A stretch of 64,000 nucleotides of DNA from positions 408,329 through 472,328 of the forward strand of contig CM029121.1 in the NCBI GenBank assembly GCA_016859345.1, in the 5' to 3' direction. Position 1 is the first letter of the stretch. Every line of letters begins with the position of its first letter. Shown in pieces: positions 27,001 to 37,169 of this stretch. Made by a program: the position numbers and the translations under genes. A model generated the notes under the pieces. It made no database searches. It was not told the origin of the DNA and saw only the letters and a program-made list of their open reading frames with translations. Source of the DNA: Istiophorus platypterus. Its lineage: Eukaryota; Chordata; Actinopteri; Istiophoriformes; Istiophoridae.

Positions 27001-28390
27001 GATTAACTTATGTCTGTAACACATTTATTATCACATCAGCTCTTTACATCATAATAGCAAGCAAATCATAATAACTAAATATAGAATTAAACACATTACG
27101 CAGAAAACTGTTGCTTCACTTCTCTGTAATCAATGATGTCACACAAGCTGCAACTTTCTGTGATATAATTTACTGCTGATGTTCCCTTTAACTGATAGTG
27201 TAGTGCAAATACTCTTGCACACCCTAATCATTGAGTCATTGATTTTGTTAAAAAGTCTCTCACTCCCTATGGATGATGCCTGTGAATGTCAGTTTTGGGA
27301 AATGTCTCGCGTATTTGGGAATTTAGGACCTAAATAAGAATTAGAAGCCCTTTAATGTATTGACCCTAGTTTAAGCAATTGAACTGTGGGACCTCTGACT
27401 TAAGACCTGAGTACTTCTGAAATCCTGTCTACAGCCCTGCCTGATATATTTCCTGTAAAAGAATTTGTAGGTCCTTTGAGGTCCCTGTATCCACCTTTTA
27501 GGATACAAAGTTAACCAATGAAATAAAAGTGAATTATCAGCCAGTTACAGAATGCACAATACAAATAACTAACAACTGTTTTCCAATATATGTTAATGGG
27601 GCAAATTCAGATCAAATGGGACTTACTATTAAATCTCTACACACTCTTGTGTTTTGTCCCCTAGCTTCCTCCTCTGTGATTCCTGTCCCAGGAACATTTT
27701 CTTGGCCCCTGGCCCCCAGAGGGAAGCCCAGGAGAGGCATGCTGCGACGGGCTGTGTTCTCAGACCTCCAAAGGAAGGCCCTGGAAAGAACGTTCCAGAA
27801 GCAAAAATACATCAGCAAACCAGAAAGGAAGAAACTTGCCAGTAAATTGGGACTTAAAGACTCTCAGGTGCACACAAGAATGATTCCATCCTTTTGAATC
27901 CCATCACTTTATACATTGACCAAGTACAAAAATGTTTATACCCCATTGCTCTTAAAGTGTGCATGTAAACCTCAGCTTTTAGGGGTAATTTCTGTCCATT
28001 TTTTGCACTAAAATAGCTGTGAGTAAGATTAGTAGTTACTAAGAGATCAAGGACATTGACCTATTTTTTTTCTGTCCTGTGAAGGTGAAGATCTGGTTTC
28101 AAAACCGCAGGATGAAATGGAGAAACTCCAAGGAGAGGGAGCTGCTATCGACAGGCGGGTGTCGCCAGCAGACCCTCCCCACCAAAACCAACCCACACCC
28201 TGACCTCACAGATGTTGGCAGCACCTACTGCCACAGGCTTGACATTACCACACCCACCAACCAAGTACAGCTGGATAGCCAGGAGTCACATTTTCACCTC
28301 GACCACCATCACAAACTTTCCTCTCCTTTAGAGTTGAGCAAACATTCAGAGCTCTCAGAGTCAGACAGTGAAGAAATCACTGTTTCATAA
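23709..28390 (+). CDS. dbx1: Homeobox protein DBX1, complete four-exon gene
   Basis: Predicted 320-residue nuclear transcription factor; coding exons 23709-24078, 24642-24725, 27665-27867 and 28085-28390. Junction phases (1, 1, 0) agree and total 963 nt. The start is a double ATG (MMFP, as in vertebrate DBX1) with A at -3. FLIEDLLRL (N-terminal) and YLKFGVNAIL are DBX1 signature motifs. The homeodomain spans about residues 176-235, with GMLRRAVFSD, QKQKYISK and KIWFQNRRMKWRN; recognition-helix positions 47, 50, 51 and 54 are I, Q, N and M. An acidic serine-rich tail ends in EEITVS, as in DBX1 and unlike DBX2. In vertebrates DBX1 is a repressor-type factor specifying V0 interneurons and hindbrain respiratory neurons. 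Teleosts carry two dbx1 copies, and I cannot decide between dbx1a and dbx1b. Confidence 0.95.
24148..24195. repeat. (TAT)n(TTG)n trinucleotide microsatellite in dbx1 intron 1
   Basis: A run of TAT/TTA units passes into TTG units about 70 bp after the exon 1 donor. The asparagine-rich frame on the other strand is a repeat artefact. Confidence 0.9.
24642..24725 (+). CDS. dbx1: dbx1 coding exon 2 (residues 124-151)
   Basis: Short 84-nt exon between the acceptor CTCCTCCAG and donor GTAGGT. It reads QSFQTKSFPLPFFDG and HPFIRATYFT, matching the conserved FPYFEGSFQPFIRSSYFP region of DBX1. Residue F-P-Y is altered to F-P-L-P-F here. Confidence 0.9.
24726..27664 (+). other. dbx1: dbx1 intron 2 (2.9 kb)
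   Basis: Holds a base-balanced, repeat-poor stretch at about 25,600-25,870 and a possible dispersed repeat at about 26,010-26,200 (CTTATCTGATCGGCTTCAAA and following). The rest is AT-rich with no coding signal. Intronic enhancers are plausible but cannot be proven by eye. Confidence 0.5.
27665..27867 (+). CDS. dbx1: dbx1 coding exon 3 (homeodomain N-terminal two-thirds)
   Basis: The acceptor TTTTGTCCCCTAG precedes SSSVIPVPGTFSWPLAPRG, the conserved lead into the homeodomain. It ends at KLGLKDSQ with donor CAG|GTGCAC. The homeodomain is split between positions 44 and 45, as in other DBX genes. Confidence 0.95.
28085..28390 (+). CDS. dbx1: dbx1 coding exon 4 (homeodomain helix 3 and C-terminus)
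   Basis: Starts VKIWFQNRRMKWRNSKEREL after the acceptor TGTGAAG. The conserved TLPTKTNPHPDLTDVG follows, then a histidine-rich stretch (FHLDHHHK), then SESDSEEITVS and TAA. The long glutamate tract of mammalian DBX1 is reduced to a short acidic motif. Confidence 0.95.
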   Translation: MKIWFQNRRMKWRNSKERELLSTGGCRQQTLPTKTNPHPDLTDVGSTYCHRLDITTPTNQVQLDSQESHFHLDHHHKLSSPLELSKHSELSESDSEEITVS

Positions 28391-28540
28391 GACCTTGATA
28401 GAAGATTCAGATATCTGATTGAACTTGATAATCTTTACGCAATATGTAATGGGATACTGTAAGTTGTGAAGCAGACAAGTTGTTGAGAAGCAAACACATT
28501 GTCTGCTGTGAAAGATTTATAGAAGAAACCAATGAATGGA

Positions 28541-28546
28541 AATAAA
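28541..28546 (+). terminator. dbx1: Candidate dbx1 polyadenylation signal
   Basis: AATAAA lies 151 nt after the stop codon. A second AATAAA at 28,778-28,783 is an alternative distal site. There is no transcript evidence to choose between them. Confidence 0.55.
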
Positions 28547-29143
28547 TACTAGAAGTGTTTGAATCTACTCTAAACATGCTGTATTTTCTCAGCCTTTACC
28601 CCTCAGTGCCATATTTGTTTGTAAAACATTTATATGTACTTCATTGTATCTACAGCATATACAGTAAATAAGGTATACTGAGCTGTTTTAGATTTAATAT
28701 TTGTAGATTGAAATGTTTAACTCCTAAATATACAAATTTTTCTTTTCATACATATCTGTAAACTTTATATTTTCTCAAATAAATCATGAAAATGTCTCAT
28801 TTAGTATCCATGTTAATTGTTCTTCACATATTAAACCACTGGAACATTAGAATTAAGCTTAATTTGTAATCCTGCAGTCAATGTCCTGTCAGCAGTAACT
28901 GTAACAGTATATACTGTACATGTGTTTTAATTCAAACATTTTAAAATGAATATTATTGAGTGCTGATCATTAATTTCTGCTTATTTTAGCTTTAGCTATT
29001 TTATGGTTGAGGAAAGTATAAATTCGTATAACCCCACTGATGTGTCTTCAGAAGGTTTAAGCTGCACCTGTGGTTTAGTCTCAACCTAGCTGATGTGTCC
29101 TGTTTATTGGACATTAAAGATTAAGATCACAGATTTCATCATA

Positions 29144-29940
29144 CAGTGGATTCACAAAATTTTTAAGATCCTTTCCATTTGCCCAACTTATTTTTTAAAT
29201 GGTTAAAAAAAGAAATTTTCTATTCATTCATTAACACATTATGACAAAGTGAAAGCATGTTTTTAAAGAAATATTGCAAATATAAATCAAAAACTAAAAA
29301 CTCTCTTACACAAAAGCATACAGAGTCTTAATTAAGCACCTTTTCAACAATTATGCTGATTCTTCTTGGATCTACAAGCTTTGCACATCTGGATCTGGGT
29401 AGTTTATCCAGGTGCTCCTGGCAGATTCTCTCAGTCTGACTGCTTGGATGATTGGAGTCTGAACAGCCATCTTCATATACAGGGTGTAAATCTGGGTCTT
29501 GGCTTGGCCGCTCAAAGACAGAGATGTGCCCTCTAGCTAGTCCAGTGTTGTCTTAGTTATGTATTTCAAGCCATTGTTGAGCTGAACTGCGAACCGTCAC
29601 CCCATTCTTAGGACCTATTAGTCATCTGTTCTGTTGTCAAAGACCTCTCTGTATTTGGCTACATTCATCCTTCCCTCAAATATGACCATTGTCCCTGTCT
29701 CTGCTGCTGTTAAGCATCCCCACAGCATGATGCTGCCACCACCATTCTTCACCATAGGGGTTGGTACAAGGCAGTTGATGGGCAGTGCCTGTTATTCGCC
29801 AGACATAGTGCATGAATTTCTGCCAAAAGAGTTCAGTTTTTGCCTTACCAGACCAGATAATCTTTTCCCCCATGTTCTCAGAGTCATTTGAATAAGTTGC
29901 ACTGCTGCACTGAATGTTCTCAACAGTACAGTGGCTTTCA
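29144..29940 (-). mobile_element. Tc1-like element fragment, 3' half, minus orientation
   Basis: The left end begins after a TA at 29,142-29,143 with CAGTGGATTCACAAAATT, a decayed Tc1 terminus. Read on the minus strand it carries pieces such as NDSENMGEKIIWSGKAKTEL, corresponding to the xxTMRNKILWSDETKIEL region of a classic fish Tc1 transposase, and the degraded HGGGSIMLWG region. Stops and indels are numerous. It joins a plus-strand fragment of the same lineage at about 29,940. Confidence 0.8.
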
Positions 29941-29944
29941 TAGT

Positions 29945-30510
29945 TCTTCAATGGAAGAAGTTTGGAACAAACATACTTTTCCTAGTGTTGGATGCCTGGC
30001 CAAACTGAGCAATCAGGGGAGACGGGCTTTGGTAAGATAGCTCACTGAGAACCCAATGGTCCCTCTGGCTGAGTTCTGGAGATCCTGTGTGGAGATGGGA
30101 GAAAATTCCAGGACAACCATCAGTGCTACTCTGCCATAAAGCCAAGATGGCTTTATGGCAAAGTAGCCAGACAGAAGTCTCTCCTTAATGAAAGACACAT
30201 TAAAGTCACATTGCAAATTACATCCCAATCGTGAGGCATGGTGGTGGTGGCATAATGCTGTGGGGAGTGTTTTTCAACTGCAGGGATGGGGAGAGTGGTC
30301 GGGGTTGAGCAACAGATGAGCAGAGCAAAGGACAGAGACATCCTTGATGAAAATGAAAACTAGAGCTTTCAGGACCTCAGACTGGGCTGAAAGTTCACGA
30401 TCCAAAAGGACAATGACAGCCCAGCAGCACACAGCCAAGACAATGCAAGAGGTCTTGGGAACAACTTTGTGAACGTCCTTTAGTGGCCAAATCACAATAA
30501 AATCATTTGG
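29945..30510 (+). mobile_element. Tc1-like element fragment, plus orientation, internally deleted
   Basis: Begins within the DNA-binding domain (EEVWNKHTFPSVGCLAKL-like) and runs through the GYFAIKPSW-equivalent region. It then jumps to GGGGIMLWGVFF and ends near HTAKTMQEV. The segment with the first catalytic aspartate is missing, and there is no right terminus. It is dead, and inverted relative to its neighbour at 29,144. Confidence 0.75.
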
Positions 30511-30559
30511 CACATGCCATGCAGGCAAGATAAGGACAAACATAAAAAAGATTTCTAAA

Positions 30560-31235
30560 AAAGTTAAAAGTAGACATTCCAATTCAATTTACATTCATAT
30601 TCTAAGAGTGAGAGTTTAGGGTGTAAAACTGCAGCTCACGCTCTAAATGCCCCCCCCTCACATTAATCACAATTCTGGGAACATACACTGGTTAACTGAA
30701 CTGAGTGACTCAAATGGCAGCCCTAGGAGAGAGGCCATCACTGGGGTATTGTGCTCCTTGCCATTTGTCTTTTGATCATGGCTGCTTCATTTTGAATCAT
30801 CCAGACAAGCTTTACAGCTCCTTGACTGATTACATGACTAGATTATTGTAATCGACAAAAAAAAAAATGACTCACTTCTCCAGGACTTCTAAATGACCGA
30901 ATATCTGATCCTAGAAATATTCAACAGGAATACATGTTGCAACTTTCTAGGTATGACAGAAAAACGGACAATTTCTTACTCATGTCTTCTGAATTGTAAT
31001 GTCTGAGATCATTTTTGGCAATAACTACTTTCTTAAAATAATACTTTAAGTTGGCATTCTTCTATAATTTTTAGTCTTCAACTGGATCTGTTCAGCATAG
31101 CCAGCAGGATGCTCAGTGACACAGCAACAGCCCCCATGACTACAGTAAAATGCATATGAAAAAAATATACATAACAAGATGCAGCAGTTTGATAAATTTT
31201 AAAATAAAATTAGTATACTCGAAGATGAATTGTTA
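30560..31235. other. Intergenic spacer between Tc1 remnants and the ckap5 3' end
   Basis: AT-rich sequence with no gene or recognisable repeat apart from an A-run near 30,857 and a C-run near 30,650. Confidence 0.5.
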
Positions 31236-31251
31236 CAAAAAAAAAAAAGAC

Positions 31252-31257
31252 TTTATT
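31252..31257 (-). terminator. ckap5: Candidate distal ckap5 polyadenylation signal
   Basis: On the minus strand AATAAA is followed within three bases by an uninterrupted run of 12 T, a fitting downstream U-rich element. Use of this site would give a 3' UTR of about 2.0 kb. A proximal AATAAA (plus-strand 33,078-33,083), 165 nt after the stop, lacks an obvious GU-rich follower. Confidence 0.5.
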
Positions 31258-33247
31258 GCCATTTTCCACTATGGGTTATACAAGGGAAACTGGTGAGCAG
31301 CAATGTAAGACTAGCACTGACATTTGAAATAAATACAAAAACAATGTTTTTCTTTATGCAACATACAGCTACAGAACAGATGACTAACAGGGCCCTCATC
31401 ATCAGCTTCTTCAGAAAACTGACTTATTTAAACAGCACTTTTATTAATGCAAACCTTATTTACATCAGAAGATTAAAACAATCACTGCCTTCATGCCATG
31501 CTCTTTAAACCTACAGATAGAGTGAACCTCCCTCAGTTGGGTAAAGAGCCATACATATACAACAAGTTTGGTTGATGTGCTTTATAGTGATGACCATGTC
31601 AGCTCTACAGTCCTGTTCCATGACTCTGCTGTTAAATAACTTGGGGGTTAGTGGAGGATATTACATACAGTATTTACAACTAAAGTCAACCCACAGTACA
31701 GTCTAACACACTTAAAGACACGTGTACACAGCTCTGCTTCATCTGGACTTCCTGAAAGAAGCTCAGCATACTATTGGAAGGGGCTGATTCTCAGTGTACC
31801 TCCAAAAACCATCATGTTATAATCACAATAAAACACTACAGTTGATCATTTCGAGTTTTGTCTCGTTTTCTCTTAAGGAAGGAGAACTGAAAACCACTGA
31901 CTTTAGACATTGGCTTGGTAGATAGCCACAACATCCTATATTCCAATATAACCCTTACAAACAGAAAATAATTTCCTTCAACATCAGGACACAGCAGTTG
32001 CTTTTAGAGCCTTCTCAGTTTGACCCCCATCAGGGGCCAAAGAATGACATGTCACTGTAAATGCTGTTCAATTTAGTTTGTTGCCCTATAGACACAACAT
32101 ACATGTGTAAAAAAAGGACAGGAATCATTTTTTATTAAAAATAAGTGCTGGGGCTTATTTGCTATAGGTGGTATTTTTATTGAGACATTAACTTCTCTTG
32201 TTGTAGTTTGCCTTGTCATTAAACAGCAGTAAGTAATTTACTACTACAAAAACAAAGGAAATGTTAATTTACTGACCGTGTAGGAGTATTCAGCCACAAG
32301 GTGGCAGTCACACTCTGCATTTATACAACCACAAATTTGAGTTTAGCTCTTTAGACCAATTGTCTCCATCCAAACACATCAGCAGTAATGTGGTACATCA
32401 TGGTCAAACAGTAGTAAACAGCATACCTTTACATTTGTATTTTCCTGTGACCACATGAGAAGCGCTTCAAATCAGTTAGTGGTGAGCAATCTTTATATAT
32501 GTACAAACATATGGTATTATGATACTAAAACAGAAGCGGAGGTTTAGTCACTATTTCATTATTATAATGCAGTAAAAAGTGTAGACAGGAGAGAGGAGGG
32601 TATGGGGCAACCTGAAAGAGAAGGCGGAGACAAGATGGGAAGGAGGGCAGGGAGGGTGTGACAGTTTGTTCATCACTAAACAGACTTAGAACTACAGCTA
32701 ACTATGTGATCCTGTGCACACAATATCAAAACTCACTTCTAAACTGTGGTTTCAGCTTTTCATCTCTTTTTCCTGATGGTTGACTCTTAAAAGACAAAAA
32801 AACAAAAAACAAAAAACAAAAAAACAAAAAAAACAAACAACAACTTCATGTCTAAATAAAACATCCTTTAAACAAGCTTGAATTGTGGCTAAAAACACTT
32901 CAGTGTTTTTACACTTGAGTGTAAAGATTGAGAATCCCAGTCACTTAGTTGACTTTGCCCTAGTTCAATTTGAATGTACTTAACTATAGTCAGATTAGTG
33001 CGCGTCTGATTTCTAATAACATACAGGCACAGTGGGTTAAGTCAGATTCGAGGGTGTATCTGTGTGTTGCTACCGAATTTATTGATACAGCGGGGTGGGC
33101 TTCAGTGTTCAAGTGCTTTCTATTTACATCTACCAGAACAAGAATATAAACATATGAGTTAAAAATTGGGACGTTGTATTTTCTACTAACAGCTAAACCT
33201 CACAGGCTTTGGGCAAGAGATGAGATGAAGTTATGATGTGGTGCTCC
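31258..33247 (-). other. ckap5: Inferred ckap5 3' UTR
   Basis: Sequence between the stop codon and the distal polyadenylation signal. It has no transposon signatures, unlike the intergenic and intronic sequence around it, which fits a transcribed and constrained UTR. It contains a CTCF-like motif (32,294-32,307) and an AAAAAAC-type simple repeat (about 32,795-32,840). Confidence 0.45.
32294..32307 (+). promoter_or_regulatory. CTCF-like core motif
   Basis: CCACAAGGTGGCAG matches the CTCF core consensus CCASYAGRKGGCRS at 13 of 14 positions; A replaces Y at position 5. It sits within the inferred ckap5 3' UTR. Confidence 0.35.
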
Positions 33248-33511
33248 TTACTGCCGGTTGCTCTTTATCCTTTCCAGACGTTTCTTCAGGTCGTCCAGGT
33301 TGGCTGCGGGAGAGGCTGAGCGCGTGTGTGCGTGCGTCGGGGAGTGGGAGTGTGCGTTGTGTTCCTGCTGGTACATCTCTCTGGACTCTTTGAGCTGAGA
33401 CAACTTACTGTGGAGCATGTCAGTAGAGGACGCCACTGATGGCTTAGAGGAGAGCAGAGAGGAGATGGGAGGTCGCTGCTGAGGTTCGTCCTCATTTCCT
33501 CCAACACCCTG
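33248..33511 (-). CDS. ckap5: ckap5 terminal coding exon (residues 1467-1553) with stop
   Basis: SVASSTDMLHSKLSQLKESR and NLDDLKKRLERIKSNRQ, then TAA at 33,248-33,250. An extra histidine-rich spacer (HAHTR) sits before the final helix. The acceptor may be CTGCAG|CAG or CAGCAG|GGT, a NAGNAG site differing by one glutamine. Confidence 0.96.
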   Translation of the reverse strand, partial: QGVGGNEDEPQQRPPISSLLSSKPSVASSTDMLHSKLSQLKESREMYQQEHNAHSHSPTHAHTRSASPAANLDDLKKRLERIKSNRQ

Positions 33512-36491
33512 CTGCAGCGGAAAAGAGGAGGAAGATGAAGCAATATGTTAGCTGCCATTATGTACATACAGTATATATTATTTAAGAATTTTGCTGACCA
33601 AAATGGGAAAAACATGAACGTTTAAATGAAAGTTTATTGATGCTTAAGGTGCTTGTGCTTAACAAATAAAAAGGTTAGTTTACTAAGATTCCTGTGTATC
33701 AAAAACAAATTTATGACTGACACCTTTTAATGAAGTCTATTTTGGGGGGGCCTTACAGCCTCACGAGTTACTGCAGGTGTCTTCTTTATAAATTTCCTGA
33801 AAAATTTAAATGTTACCGTTACTGTGCCACTTTAACGACAGTATTTCATCTTATTTTTTTTATTATTAACTAAAAGCAAACATCACCTAGAATTTTTTTT
33901 TTCCCCTGAAGAAAATGAAGTGTGAATGCTGAAAGCTGAAATCATTTGCACAAGCATTGTTGTAAATTGTTGAGAAAAAAAAAACAAACAAAAAAAACCC
34001 CCAGAAAAAACCCCAACAAAACCACACCCAGAATCAAAAAGCTGAAATGCAGAAGCAAAGCTTGGAAGCTGAAGGAAATCAGAAGCTATAAATTGAGATA
34101 AATTGCTGAAGCATTACTGAAAATGGCTGAAAAAAAGTTCAAGTTTTCAGCTACACAAATGATGTATTTCAGTTGGAGGGCTGAAATGTAAAAATACATC
34201 TGGGAGCTGAAGTGTATTAGCTATAGAAGCTGAGAGTTGAGGCATGTTGCCTAAAAAGCTGAAAGGCAAAGAATATTCTGAAGGTGGAAGTAGAAAAATG
34301 ATTTAAAATCAAAAGAAAAGAGTCTTTGTATTACTATCACAAAGAATTACTGCCCTCTAAAACAGGTGAAGGATTGAATTTCTTAATTGTTGAAATGTAA
34401 TGGTCCTAATTTAAACAGCAGAGAAGCCAGAGAAGCTGTTAATGACTTAATGTTGATTTTTTTTTCCACCAAAAAAAGGCTTGCCATTCTCCCCAATTTT
34501 GCAGAGCCAAGCCCGTCTCCATTTATTTTTGACACTTTAACCTCTGATACATGAAAGCCTTCCTTTAGTAAAAGTGCATCCATGTTAGCTAACCCAAATC
34601 ACCTAGTAGCATGACAGTAACCTAACACTCAGCAATTTCATGAACTGAAGGAGAATACTTTTACATAGTATAAAGCAACTGTCAACAGCAGACACTGTAA
34701 TAATCGCCAACATTCATTTCTAGGTCAATGTAGACTGATTTACTGACTTTTCAGCCTTAAACACATTAAAAGTTATCTTCTGTGACGATTTTGGTTGGAC
34801 AGCAGACTCAAACTGCCAACATTGTGACTGTGTTATGATGTTTTAAACCCCCCGCCTCTAAGAAATACCACATCTGAGGACCATGACTTTACGCCCAGTT
34901 GCTCACTGTGTTTACCTTCATTAAATCATCTGAAAGTGGCATCAGGCTTTGGTAAAGACACACAGAAGTCAACGTCTTATACTAGGCTATTTATCTGGTC
35001 AACATTTAGATAAACAACTGGTTTACTTGGTTTTTCTTGGTGGAAATGAGTACATGAAGCCTGACCATTAAGAGTCATCCCTATGGATGCACATAAGTGT
35101 GCACATGCAGTTGCAGGATGCCTGCATGGCAGAGTTGTACTGAACCCACAGAGACTGACATACATACACACAAGTGGGACTTTGAGTAAATAATCACAGG
35201 TGCTCCATGACACCCCCCCTATAGTGTGTGTGTTAGTAAACTAACCCTAGAGGTGTTTTCCAGGCCTTGTCTCTGTCTGAGGATCTTGAGTCTCTCATAG
35301 TAAACAGCTGGTTTCAGCTCTTCATTGTTACTGCTCAGACTGGAGTCCACACAATGCTGAGGGATCACTGCAGACACAGGAAGACAGATACACACTAGTT
35401 TTAAAATTCACTTGACTTCATTCTCTTCAAAAAACACAGAGGAAGCTTCCAGTTGTACCTGCTGAGGTCTGGATGCGAGTCTTGCCCTCTCTCTCAGACT
35501 CAATCATACGAAGGCCTCGTTCCACATAGCTCTGGAAGAACTGAGATGTGTTTTTGAGGAAGGGTTCCAGATCTGCATCTGAGTACTTCTGTTTATACTC
35601 ATATAACTCTGTCAAACCCTGGAAAGAAGATTGACACATTATTGAAATATTACTTGTGTTTCCTTGCTTTGTTAAAATAAACCTTTTGTTGGTCTTTGAA
35701 GTAATAAACATTCCTCTGAAGTTTTAAAATGCAACAAATAGTGCAGTAAAAATTATTTTAAGAATGCAGTTGAGCTGACCTCTTTTGTGTTTTCCTTGGA
35801 GCCAATTTTCTTGAAGATTTCAGACAGAATGTCACTAACTTTTGCCTTTGACATTCGATCCTCCTAAGGAGGACACACAAAGGGCAAATTCAGGTTGTCA
35901 TCCCAATTATGCAACAGACTTAATTTAGATACACAGTCATCCTGAAGACAAGAGATACTAAATTGGTTTAAAATCTTGACATAATAAAATGGCTACTTAA
36001 GTGTGTTTTTGTATTGTATTGCCTACCGTGCGCAGACCAGTCTTCTCATTGCCTCGGTCACTTTTGAGTCCTGAAAGGTTTCCAGAGTGTTTGACCACCC
36101 GCCTCAGATGGGCTTCCAACTCTGACTCGTTACGATTCTCTATCATTGATAGGTGGTCTAGGATCTGTTTATCAAGACATTGATACCATAAAAAGATTAA
36201 AAGTACAAAATAAATACAGTGAACAATAACTGATCAAGAATCTAAATCATTTGACCAAAAGGAATTATATGATTCAATACATTTTGTGTGCATTACCTTG
36301 GCCCCAGTGAGCTTGCAAAGTGTATGTAAAAGAGTCTTGAGGGTTCTGTGTGGGACATCACTCTTGAGCTGCTTGAGTTTCTCTTTGGGGAAAACCTTCA
36401 TGAAGTTGTGGACGTCGAGTAAGATCCGATCTAGGTTGATGTTGTTGATGGTCTCCGGGAGAAAACGGATCATCCTCCATAGACACTGAGA

Positions 36492-36560
<69 letters not shown>

Positions 36561-37134
36561 TAGTCAGTCAGAAGTGTACAATAACCAACTGGAATGGACA
36601 GCAGGGTCAGTACTAGAGTGTTGTTTCAGGTCCTGTGCTGTTATCACCCTTACCTTCATGACCAGTTCAGAGAACATGGGAGGACCAGCTGTTGTGACTA
36701 AACTGTCCTGTAGCAAAACCAGCAAAGCACTGCAGAGAGACAGGAGGGGAAGATGTCAACTAAGTTAAAAAAAAAAAAAAAACAAACCAAACCAAAACAA
36801 ACAAAAAAAAAAACAAAAAACAAACCACACACACACACATTCATTTTGAGCACCACGAAAAGTTTATTTGCTTCAGGCATTATGAATAGAAATATATATA
36901 AATATAGATATCTATATAGATATATTTTTTGTCTCTATTAAGGACAGGCTGTAGGGAGCCAGGCCCATCCAAACAGTTCACTGTTTTACCTCAGTTGCAT
37001 TTATTCAGCTATCAGGGGAGAAGGGGGAAAAAAAGATACTTCATACTTTTAAAACTAAGTCAGTCTAACGACTAATGACTTAGCTGTCAAATGACTTCAG
37101 ATATATTGGTCATGGAAGACTAGACATAGTATAC

Positions 37135-37169
<35 letters not shown>

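Noticed and set aside
27529..27664. Open frame immediately upstream of the dbx1 homeodomain exon
   Set aside because: It is intron 2 sequence. It lacks DBX1 similarity, and the acceptor at 27,663-27,664 marks the exon start.
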